Positions 13,840-23,807 of a stretch of DNA of 37,868 nt are shown in pieces. The notes beneath the pieces were generated by a model. It made no database searches. It had not been told where the DNA came from and saw only the letters and a program-made list of their open reading frames with translations. The stretch is from Rostrohypoxylon terebratum. Its lineage: Eukaryota; Ascomycota; Sordariomycetes; Xylariales; Hypoxylaceae. The first letter of the stretch is position 1. Each line of letters opens with the position of its first letter. The position numbers and the translations under genes were made by a program. The DNA is taken from positions 1 through 37,868 of the forward strand of contig MU386034.1 in the NCBI GenBank assembly GCA_022497145.1, in the 5' to 3' direction.

Positions 13840-14535
13840 GTAATGTGAGTGCGATTTAATTTTAATTTATATATAGTTTAATATGTTAATTTTATAAAAA
13901 TGAAATGTTATTAAAATTACTATTTACTTTTTATTAATAATAAGTTAAAAGTAATTTATTTATTTTAATGATTAAATGTAAAATGGAATTTATTTTACTT
14001 TTAAAAGATTAACATTAATTAAAGCTTAATAAAAAGGTTTAATAAATATTACTTTATAATTGTTTTACTTATAAGATATAAACGATAATATATTAAGTTA
14101 TAATTCTTTATTTTTTCTTTTTTTACCGTTGACTTTTTAATTAAAAAATCGTGTAATAAAGGTTATATAACTTTATTACCGCTTATCTTTTATAAGATTA
14201 ATGCTTTATAAAAGGGTATTAAAAATCTCTTTAATCTAATATTATATAAAACCGTATAGTAAGGTGGAAAGTTACCTTTACATTAAAACTTAATTAAATT
14301 AAAGTTAAAATATATTTAGTATTTATTAGAAAAATTATTATTAAAATTTTTTATTTTAATTATTATAAGGTTTTTCCTTTTTTAAAAAATATATTAGGTT
14401 TAATAAAAAACCCCTTGAAAAATTAAAATATATTAAAGTTAAAATTAAGCATCTTAAAATTATAACTTAAAATAATTCCGTATAAATAACGTGGCATATA
14501 CACGCTTAAAAACCTTAATTAATATATAAGTTAAA
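13840..14535 (+). repeat. Dispersed mutated repeat family R1, copy b
   Basis: Matches 375-870 and 15117-15765 over most of its length. The 5' part (TTTATAAAAATGAAATGTTATTAAA and following) matches 15170 onward, and the 3' part ends with ATACACGCTTAAAAACC, the counterpart of 836-850. The sequence just before it (13690-13850) keeps more TG and CA than the rest of the block, suggesting a less altered patch. Confidence 0.7.
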
Positions 14536-15116
14536 AAAAATTTTAACTTATTTATTTTTATTATAATTAAACTATAAGATTTATATTTATTAACTTTTAA
14601 ATTTGTATAATAAATTTATTTTAATAATGTTTTTTATTTTTTAAGTTTTAAAATAAAAAAATTTTTAATATTAATAAATATAAATATTTATATAATTTTA
14701 TAAAAGTTTAAGTTAAAAGTTTAAAATATTAAACGTAAAGCTTTTAATTAATATATAATTAAGTAATTAACTCGAACATATTATATTAATTTAAAGATAT
14801 TAATGGTTTATTTATTAGATTTTAATGTTAAAATTATTAAACTTTAATAAGTAGTAATTTTTCTTTAAGTATTTTACTCGTTAAAAAGTAATGTTTTATA
14901 ATCCGTAAACTTTATTATTTACACAGCTTTACTCACCCGTTAAATGTTTTAAACTTTTAGCTTAAACTTTCGTACTTATACATTATATTTTTATAAGCTA
15001 ATCAAGTAAAATATTTTAAAAAAAAAGTATTTAAAAAGATAAATAAATTTAATAAAATATTAAGTATTATTAAAAAAATAAAATTTAAATTAATAAATAA
15101 TAATTATTATTATTAA

Positions 15117-15765
15117 AAGTAATATTAACGGGTTTTAAATTTAATTTATACACGACTTAATATATTAACTTTATAAAAATAAAATATTATTAAAGTTATT
15201 ACTTCTTTTTTTTAATAATAAATTAAAGGTAATTTATTCGTTTTATAAATTAAATATAAAAAAAACTTTATTTATTTGTTAAAAAATTAAAATTATATAT
15301 TAATAAAGAAATATGTTATTGTTTTATAACCGCTTTACTTATAAATCCAAAATGATAATAAATTAAACTATAATCTTTTTACTTTTTTTATAGTTAATTT
15401 ATTACCGAAAAATTATATAATAAAAATTATATACTTTATTATCGTTTATTCGTTATAAAATTAAAGATTTATAAAAAAGTAATAAAAATCTTTTTAATCC
15501 GGTTCGATTAAACTTATATAGTAAAGTACGAATCTTTTTTAAATTAATATCGAATTAAATTAAAGTTAAAATAAATTAATAACCATTTTTTTAAATGTTT
15601 AAAAAGTTTTTATTTTAAAATGTAAAAGCTTAATAAAAAAGCTTTTAAAAAATATACTATAATTATAATTAAAATTTTGTACTTTAAAACATTTACTTAT
15701 AATAGCTTTTTATAATTAAAGTATATAAGTAATACCTTTTAAATAGTTAATTAAAGTATAAATTA
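15117..15765 (+). repeat. Dispersed mutated repeat family R1, copy c
   Basis: Third copy of R1 in the same orientation, more diverged at its 3' end. TATAACCGCTTTACTTATAA at about 15327 corresponds to TATAACCGCTTTATTTCTAA in copy a. Copies b and c lie about 1.3 kb apart. Confidence 0.6.
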
Positions 15766-16258
15766 ATTAATTAATTAAATATTATTTATTTTTTAAAGAT
15801 TTTTTGATTTTCGATTAAATTAATGTTAATTTCATTATGTTTGAAATTTTATTAAAAAAGTTCAATATTTTAGGTTAATTTTTATTGTCAAAGTTATATA
15901 ATATATTAAAATTATCGAATTTATTCAATATATTATTATTTACGGTTATTTAATAAAAACTTTATTTCGCTTGTTATTATTTTTAATAATCGCTTAGTAA
16001 TAATAAATTAACTTTAACTTTTTTAATTATTTAAATTAATTTTAAAAATAATTTTTATTTAATTATATTAAACTTATTTTTTTAATAAAATATTATATAA
16101 TTTATTCATATTTATGATATAAGTTCGAATAATTAATATAATATTATTAATAATAAACGTAAAAATAATATACTTATAAATTAACATAGTAATATTAAAG
16201 TGAAAAACTCGGTTAATTTTATTAGTATTAAATAAAGTTAATATAATAATAATAATAA

Positions 16259-16472
16259 ATAAATTAAAATTANNNNNNNNNNNNNNNNNNNNNNNNNNNN
16301 NNNNNNNNNNNNNNNNNNNNNNNNNNNNNNNNNNNNNNNNNNNNNNNNNNNNNNNNNNNNNNNNNNNNNNNNATTAAAATTAAAATTAAAATTAAAATTA
16401 AAATTAAAATTAAAATTAAAATTAAAATTAAAATTAAAATTAAAATTAAAATTAAAATTAAAATTAAAATTA
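16259..16472. repeat. (TTAAAA)n array spanning an assembly gap
   Basis: Positions 16273-16372 are exactly 100 N, the conventional placeholder for a gap of unknown size. To its right about 100 bp is a near-perfect tandem array of TTAAAA (about 16 units, to 16472). The last bases to the left of the gap also fit two units. The array therefore very likely crosses the gap and was collapsed or broken in assembly. Confidence 0.9.
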
Positions 16473-18454
16473 ATAAAATAATAAAAGTTAATATACGATA
16501 ATATAATTAATTATTTTCAAGTATTAACTAAAATAAATAATAAAAATTAATAATAATATAAAATAAATAATTTTATATAAAAATATATAAGAATATATAA
16601 GAATATATAAAAATAAATAAAAATAAATAAAATAGAAAAATACGTATTTATTATTAATAAAAAAAAGTTAAAAATATATAATAAAATAATATTAGTTTTA
16701 AAATTAAATTAAAAAAACTATAAGTAATAAGCAAAATTATTTTAAATATATTTATTTAAGTGTGCAATTTAATCGTTTAAAAATCTATAAAAGTTATATA
16801 TAAAAAACGGTAAATTTCATTATTAATAATTATTAAAAAAATACTTAATAAAAAGTATGATTATTATATAAAACCGCAAAAGGTTTTAAAGGTTAAATAA
16901 CTTTTAAAAAGTATTAGTTTAATTTTTTAAAGGTTTATAATAAAAGTATTATATAATTAATGAAATATAAAAATAACAATTATAAAAAATATATATATAA
17001 TAAATTATATAAATAAATTAAATTCAAATAATTAAATTAAAAAATAAAAATATTTTTCTTTAATTTCTACGCTTTAATTTTAATTTAATATATAACTTAT
17101 TAAATATTATTTAATCTTAGTTTTATTACTTTTATATATTAAATAAAAATTAAAATAATTTAAAGTTAAAATATATAACTTAAATAAAAATTACTTGCTT
17201 ATAAATAATTATTAAACCTTTAATTTATACGTATAAAATACTTCGTTTATTTTTTTTAAATAAAACTTTTTTTCATTTTTTTCCTTTTTAATTTACTTTT
17301 TTTAACTTATTTCTTTTATTAACTAATAATAATAATCATTATTATATTTTAATTATATAAATATTACTTTATTATTAAAGTTATAACGTTAATTATTATT
17401 GATCATTTTTTATATTTTAACGTAATATAAATAATATAATATTTTCGAATTATTAATATTTATCAACTTAATTTATTAATAATTTACAATAATTTAATAA
17501 TTAAAACTTATATATAATATTAAAAAATTAATTATAAAAAGATTAACTAGATTTAATACATTGAAAAAAATTAATACATATAATTTTATTAAAGTTTAAA
17601 ATCTTTATTAAAAATATGGTTTATTTATTTATTATTAAAAATTAAAAATAAAATTACTTTTTTTTAAAACTTTTTATATTAAAGTTAATATTAGATAATT
17701 ACGAATAGATAATATTAATTAAGTTATAAATAAAAAAACATCAATTTAAATATATTATATTATTAAAGATAATTATTTCGAAAAGATTTATTTAAATATC
17801 TTTTAAAAATGGTAAGTAATTAACTAATAATAATATTTAACATTAATATTAAATTATTAAAAGATTAATTTACGTAAATACGTTTTAAGTTTGAAAACCC
17901 ATTTTCAAAATAAAATTAAAAATTACTTTAAATAAATTAATAAATTATTTTATACAAATTATAACCGTAAATTTTTATTTTATTTTTTTAATATTAATAT
18001 AATAAAATATTATTACTTAATTAATAAACTGTTATATTTACTTTAAATATTTAATTAACTTTTAATAATAAAATTAAATGATTTTCTATAACTTTTAAAC
18101 TTTATTAGTAATAAAAAAATCATAAAAAATAATAAATAAAAATATATTATATTTAATAAAATAAATAAAATTATTTTTAAATATAATTAATAAATACTTA
18201 AAAATATATATATATATAATATAAAAATATTTAAATTATAAAGTTAATTATATAAATATTTGTTTTTATTAAAAAAATAAAAATATTAATTATAAATGAT
18301 TAAAATAATTATAAAATTATAAAAAAATTAAAAATTAAATAACTTTTAAAAATTTATAATATAAATATTATATAATTAATAAAATATAAAAATATAATAA
18401 TTATAAAAAAACATATAAAAATTATATATATAAAATAAAATAAAATAATTAATG

Positions 18455-18740
18455 TTAAAAATTAATGAAACATTTAAAGTAAATATAAAAGTTTATTATA
18501 TTAAAGTTAAAAAAAATAAAAATAAAAATTACGGTTATAATATAAACGAAAAAATAACTTTATAAAATTAATTAATTTTAAATTAACTTTAATTAAATAT
18601 AATATATATATACCGTTTTTAAAATATTATTGTTATTTTTTAAACTTTATATTATATATAACTACACGTTGTTTTTAATATATATATAAAACGTTATAAT
18701 AACGTATATAAAAAATATTATAACTACTAAGTTATATTAC
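18455..18740 (+). repeat. Dispersed mutated repeat family R2, copy
   Basis: Direct repeat of 11755-12080: AAACATTTAAAGTAAATATA, then AACTTTATAAAATTAATTAA, ATTTTAAATTAACTTTAATT, a TACCGTTTTTAAAATATTA block, and ATATAAAACGTTATAATAA. It is more A+T-shifted than the 11.8-kb copy. A short additional piece in the opposite sense lies at about 18015-18065. Confidence 0.65.
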
Positions 18741-19254
18741 TTAATAAATTGAACGTAAATATATTTTATATAAAATAAACTTAATATAATTATATTTCAT
18801 TAATTTAATTTAATTACACGTATATTATTATTTTTATTATTTCAACATTAAAATATATTAATAACGTATTATAATAATTAAATTAAAAAATAGAAACATT
18901 TTTTTTCCATTTTTTAAACTTTAATTTTAAATTAATATATAATTTATTAAATATTATTTAATTTTAATTTAATTATTTTTGTATTAATAAAAAATAAAAT
19001 ATAATAATTTTAAAACTAAAATTATTTTATTAAAAAAAACGTTAATTTTAAAATTAAAAATTAAAAAAATTAATTATAAATAATATATTTATTAAATTTT
19101 AATTTTAAAATATATTTTTAAATTAATATTTTAAAAATTAATAATATTATAATAAAATTTAACAATTTATTTATATATATATATCGATGTTTTAAATAAA
19201 GCATTTTTTTATTAATATGCTTTAAATTATGTTTTTTACGGAGGATTTTTTTAC

Positions 19255-19395
19255 CTCACTTGTATAAAAGCTCGAGCCCTTCGCCCGCTTCGCGGGCGCT
19301 ACGCGGGGAATAAAGTCTAAGCTCGCTGAGATAACTAGAATCGCGCAACATAATAACCCTCGGAGCTCGGGCATCGCGGGGTAGCGGGGTACTTA
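19255..19395. repeat. GC-rich hairpin-bearing remnant at the isochore border
   Basis: A sudden G+C-rich stretch lies between the A+T-rich block and the first gene. It contains a perfect hairpin at 19283-19297 (GCCCGC-TTC-GCGGGC) followed by GCTACGCGGGG, and at 19363-19390 a related CTCGGGCATCGCGGGGTAG segment. Short GCGGG-type palindromes of this kind are common in small fungal transposable elements. A 93-codon minus-strand frame across it (19256-19537) has no family resemblance. I regard the patch as a mobile-element remnant. Confidence 0.5.
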
Positions 19396-19559
19396 AGTAA
19401 TTAATCATTATAAACACCATAAATTTAACCAAATAATGCAAAGGATATTTTATCGTTTCTCGTCGTATTTTCCATTTACCTTTATACAAAACAAAACCAA
19501 AAATCACTTTGTTCTCCTTTTCGACTTCGAGATTCACGACTTATTACTTACTTACTCAC

Positions 19560-19759
19560 CTAGTACTTAGTCTCGATCTTATCAAGTTGATCCCGTTCGC
19601 ACGCATTCCAACCCCACCATCTTTTTCTTTCCTCTAGTCATCTCCATCCTCACGGCTCCTTCATCTTCATCATCTTCACATTCCCTTCCTTTCCTTACTG
19701 CCCTTCAACTTTGTCGCAAGGAAACTGGGTAGACCTTCGACACGGATAGCAGCGTAATT
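19560..19759 (+). promoter_or_regulatory. Pyrimidine-rich leader upstream of the ThrRS gene
   Basis: The 200 bp before the start codon contain long CT-rich stretches (for example CTTCATCTTCATCATCTTCA and CCCTTCCTTTCCTT). This is typical of promoters and 5' leaders of strongly expressed fungal housekeeping genes. An in-frame TAG at 19730 closes the frame upstream of the ATG. Confidence 0.5.
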
Positions 19760-22714
19760 ATGGCCGACGCAGGGTCTGGGGATGCTCAGAAGGTGGTGGT
19801 GGTGGGCGGGCAGAAACCTGCGAAAAAGGAGAAGAAGAGCAAAGCAGGCGTCGATGCTGCCAGCGCTGGCCCTGTCGAGATGAACCCGCCTCCCGATTTC
19901 CTCAAGACGAGGCTCGACTTGTTCGATCGCCTGAAGAAGAAGTACGACGAAGATGTCGCGAAGAAGCCGCGCGAACAGATCACCATCACCATGCCCGACG
20001 GCTCTATCAAGGTCGGCACCAGCTGGGAGACTTCACCTGGGGAGATCGCCAAGGGGATCTCTAACAGCTTGTATAAGCGCTCTGTCGTTGCCCGGCTGGA
20101 CGGTGACAAGAACAAGTTGTGGGACCTTGACAGACCTCTAGAGCAGAGCTGTAAGCTTGAACTTTTGACATTTGACGATGAGCAAGGCAAGCAGGTATTC
20201 TGGCATAGTTCTGCCCACATTCTCGGCGAAGCCTGCGAGAGGCGATTCGGCTGCTCCCTCTGTATCGGACCCCCGATCGACGATGGCTTTTATTACGAAA
20301 TGGCTCTCCCGGGAGGTGCCGCTGTCCAACAGAGCGACTGGACGCCCCTGGAGCGCATCGTGACTGACATAGTCAAGGATCGTCAGCGGTTCGAGCGTCT
20401 CGAGGTCACCAAGCAGGATCTCCTTGACATGTTTAGCTACAACAAGTACAAGCAGTACATCATCTCCACCAAGATTCCCGATGGTACCTCTACCACTGTC
20501 TATCGCAACGGCCCCCTGATCGATCTATGTCGTGGGCCTCACGTGCCGGATACTGGTAGGGTCGAGGCTTTCTCCATCATGAAGAACTCGGCATCTTACT
20601 GGCTCGGCTCCCAAGAGAACGACTCGCTCCAACGTATCTACGGAGTGTCCTTCCCAGACAAGAAGAAGATGGCAGAGCATAAGAAGTTTCTAGAGGAGGC
20701 AGCGAAGCGGGATCACAGGAAGCTCGGAAAGGAGCAAGAGCTCTTCATGTTCCATGAGCTCTCCCCCGGCTCGGCATTCTTCTTACCCCACGGTACCAGG
20801 ATCTACAACACACTTCTCGAATACCTCCGGGATCAGTACCATAAGCGGGATTACCAGGAAGGTTCGTATACTATCTATATTCTCCGTCGCCTAACCTACA
20901 ACCTACCCCCCTTACTTTCTTAACCCTCTTTTTTTTTTCTCTCTCTCTCTCTTTTTTTTCCCTTTTTCTCGTCCTTTTCCCCTTTCTCTCCTTTCTCGCT
21001 TCCTTTTACTATTTTTTTTTTTTACCTGACTGACCTGGCTTTAGTTATCACACCAAATATTTTTAATTCGGAGCTGTGGAAGATGAGCGGCCACTGGGAC
21101 TATTACAAGGACGACATGTTCGTCATGGACCTGGAAAAGGAGAAGTTTGGCTTGAAACCCATGAATTGTCCGGCTCATTTCCTCATGTTTGGGCATGCGC
21201 CAAGGGTATACAACCAGTTACCTTTACGCTTCGCTGACTTCGGCGTCCTCCATCGGAATGAGGCGAGTGGTGCGCTGTCAGGGCTGACACGCGTTCGCCG
21301 CTTCCAGCAAGATGATTCTCACATATTCTGTCGACTCGACCAGGTCACTGCCGAGATTTCCGACTTGTTTGACTTCCTGTCTGAGATGTATGGCCTGCTG
21401 GGATTCACCTTCAAGCTTCACCTTTCTACCCGCCCGGAGAAGTTCATGGGTCAAATTGAGACGTGGGACAAGGCCGAGAGCATGCTGAAAGAGGCACTAG
21501 ATGGATTTGCTGCGGGCCCTGGTGGCGTATCCTGGACTCTCAATGAGGGTGATGGTGCCTTCTATGGACCCAAGGTACTGCCTATCCTCCCTCTTTTTAT
21601 CGTGGAAAACTTTGCTAATTATATACCAGATCGATATCAAGATTCTGGACTGTCTGAACCGGGTCAGTCTCTTCTCTTTTTAGCCTACCTAATATTCGGA
21701 TACCGAGCATGCCGTGTTTGGGTTTCCTCCTGTTGCGTCTTGGAATCGTCGCTATCGTAAAGAAGCTGTGAGCTGATCAGTAATCTAGGAGTGGCAATGT
21801 GCTACCATTCAGCTCGATTTCATGGGTCCCGAAAGTGAGTAATGCGTCTCTATCTCTCTAGTCAGTTAGTTGGTTAGCTAGCTTGCTTCCCTAACACTCC
21901 TCTAACATAAATCCTAGACTTCGGTCTCGAATATATCACTTCTGAGGTTCAGACCGCGAAACCCAAGCAGGATGAGCCAGTCACACCGGCCGCAGAAGTG
22001 AAGGCCAAGGACACACAGTCACCCAACGCGGACCCTGCGAACGCCGGCGCGGGTGATGGCGGAGCCAAGCGTGGAAGAGTCATCAAACCTCTCAGCCCCG
22101 GATGCGCCCGTCCTGTAATTATCCATCGCGCCATGGCCGGTTCTATCGAGAGATTCATGGGTAAGTATCGCAATGAAGAGTACATAACGACAATTGCATC
22201 GCTTACACTGAACTGTATAGGAATTCTCATTGAGCACTTTGCTGGCAAGTGGCCTTTCTGGCTAAGTCCACGGCAGGTGATGGTGATCCCCGTGGGCATG
22301 GGATTTGTGCCATACGCCCAAGAAGTCAAAGAGACCTTGAAGAAGGCGAGGATATTCGTGGATATCGACACTACCGGAAACACACTTCCCAAGAAGGTGC
22401 GAAACGCACAACTGGCTCAGTACAACTTCGTCTTCGGTAAGTAAACAACCTAGTCAATGCGACGTTGGCCTTTTCACTCCCCGACTGTGGCAATCCGCTA
22501 ACAGGATTGGCGTTCGTCAAATATAGTTGTAGGAGACGAGGAGATGAAAGGCCGGCAGGTAAACGTGCGATATCGTGATGACACGTCGACCCAGGACCGC
22601 GGCAAGCCCGTATTGCTAGAAGAGGTGGTGGAGAAGTTACAGAAGCTGCGAGCAGACCGAGGATCATATAACCCTTTCCCGTCAGTCAAGGAGGCGGAGA
22701 AGAATGCGGCTTGA
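19760..22714 (+). CDS. THS1: Cytosolic threonyl-tRNA synthetase (seven exons)
   Basis: Charges tRNA-Thr with threonine. My model joins 19760-20861, 21045-21574, 21630-21662, 21789-21834, 21918-22160, 22221-22436 and 22527-22714 into 785 residues. After a Lys-rich N-terminus come a TGS domain (about 72-140) and the second additional/editing domain with HSSAH (149-153) and CRGPH (257-261). The class II core follows, with zinc ligands Cys409, His460 and probably His640 (spacing as in bacterial ThrRS), motif 2 around LHRNEASG and VRRFQQDD, motif 3 WLSPRQ, and a C-terminal anticodon-binding domain. The start has A at -3 and an in-frame stop 30 bp upstream. No mitochondrial leader is seen. Exon 3 is only 33 nt (IDIKILDCLNR). 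About 50 extra low-complexity, Ala/Pro/Lys-rich residues (about 581-632) interrupt the core before IIHRA. Family certain; intron 3 is the least certain border. Confidence 0.95.
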
Positions 22715-22940
22715 TGAGTTGTGACTTGACCCTACTAGCGAGAGGCGATAGAACGTATCAGGTGAATAAACCTGGCTGACTTCGTTGGGGTGTTCGTAAT
22801 ATGAGAAATTTCGAAAAAACCTATTAGTACTAGATGACGCTGACGCTGACGCTGACCTTGCCCTCTTCCTGCCCCCCTGAAACCGGTTAAGATGTCATCA
22901 AGTCCTCCGAGCCCCCCTTGTCCTGTTAGGCTTCACAGCT
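22715..22940. other. 3' flank of the ThrRS gene
   Basis: Untranslated sequence with a short GACGCT tandem (about 22837-22855). No gene seen. Confidence 0.5.
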
Positions 22941-22959
22941 TGCCACTAGAGACCAATTC

Positions 22960-23345
22960 CCGGTATAATTGTCAAGTACTTCTCCCAGGTACTTCTCCCA
23001 TAATGCCTTGTCGCCAGGAGTCGACCACGGCGTCGACGCCTAGCGATGTTAAACAGCTCTTGGTTTCGAGTCGATCCGGTTGCGATCACGAATGCGCCGG
23101 ATAGTTTGGCCAACTGAACAGCATACTGGCCAACGCTCGACGTGCCGCTGCCGATGGGGAATGGGAAGGCTTCCTTGGCTGGGATGTTTTGGCTCGGGCA
23201 ACTTCAGTCTTCCAAAGATTGCTTGCACAGCTGTAGCTAGGCCTAGTGGGACGACGGCAACATCTAGATAGGGCACCTCGTCTGGGAGGGGATACACCGG
23301 ACTTGGCTTCAATCACGGCGTACCCTACGAATGCACCTCAGACGG
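22960..23345 (-). pseudogene. Relic of a medium-chain (toxD-like) zinc-binding oxidoreductase
   Basis: Minus-strand translation gives consecutive pieces of one medium-chain reductase in three different frames. First comes GAFVGYAVIEAKSG (about 23330-23290), preceded by an in-frame TGA. Next is a stretch with VPLGLATAVQAIFGRLKLPE (about 23260-23190). A Rossmann segment follows, with SSVGQYAVQLAKLSGAFVIA (about 23140-23080), then LGVDAVVDSWRQG (about 23045-23005). The order matches the toxD/enoyl-reductase-like family (GAF.EY, LPLGL.TA.Q, SSVG..A.QLAK.SG, LGADAVVDY). At least two frameshifts and one stop separate the pieces, and both ends are lost. It is too mutated to make an enzyme. The A+T content is normal, so decay was ordinary rather than RIP. 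It is a different subfamily from the intact reductase at 31387. Confidence 0.75.
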
Positions 23346-23807
23346 GACTGGCAGCGATAGGACTTCGACCATTATTCTTGGGTGTAGGTATTCTATATAT
23401 ATATATATATACCTAGTACCCATTAATAATATTATATACCTAGGAGCTGACGAATTATACTATCTGTGATAAGTATGAAGCCATAGCCAACGAAATATGA
23501 GGAAAATTGTCGCATGAGCTAAAGACAGTAATATAACCAACACGGATATGTCGAGTCTGTTCCATGGATGGCTAGTGTCTAGGACTCCAGGGACTATGTA
23601 GCTGATCGATTTGGTATATGGATACCTAACCTACCTGGTGGCCTCAGCTAAAGAATAGTGAATAGTAGTGAATAGTAGCGGCTTATGAGAATAGGAGAGC
23701 CATTCGCTATGGCGTCACATTTCTTTTCATAGCTAAATGAGAACATGCAACCTATACAAATGGATATTCCCTAGCATAACAGGAAACAGGATAGTGAACG
23801 CATAACA
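23346..23807. other. Intergenic, no gene seen
   Basis: Contains a TA dinucleotide tract (23394-23411), several TAGGTA/TACCTA words and ordinary unique sequence. It forms the 3' flank of the oxygenase gene. Confidence 0.6.

Larger units (their letters stand above)
1..19210. other. A+T-rich, gene-free isochore (RIP-like)
   Basis: About 19 kb of extremely A+T-rich DNA with stop codons dense in all frames; the only open frame of 60 codons or more is a low-complexity Leu/Ile/Phe string at 6859-7062. Remaining G and C often sit in CpG or in short spared patches. Several segments recur within the block in direct and inverted orientation, so it is built from old, heavily mutated repeats. This is the usual picture of transposon-rich DNA altered by repeat-induced point mutation in Pezizomycotina. 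A pericentromeric or subtelomeric position is possible but nothing here shows it. Apart from the repeats listed separately, I see no gene or RNA gene in it. Confidence 0.9.

Noticed and set aside
1..19210. Mitochondrial DNA insertion as the source of the A+T-rich block
   Set aside because: No mitochondrial gene, tRNA or rRNA pattern is visible, and the block consists of recurring repeats.
1..19210. Centromere
   Set aside because: Composition and repeats would be compatible, but nothing in the sequence distinguishes it from any other mutated transposon block; chromatin data would be needed.
19256..19537. 93-codon minus-strand frame at the isochore border
   Set aside because: It runs through the GC-rich hairpin remnant and the ThrRS upstream region, matches no family I know, and its start is in low-G+C sequence.
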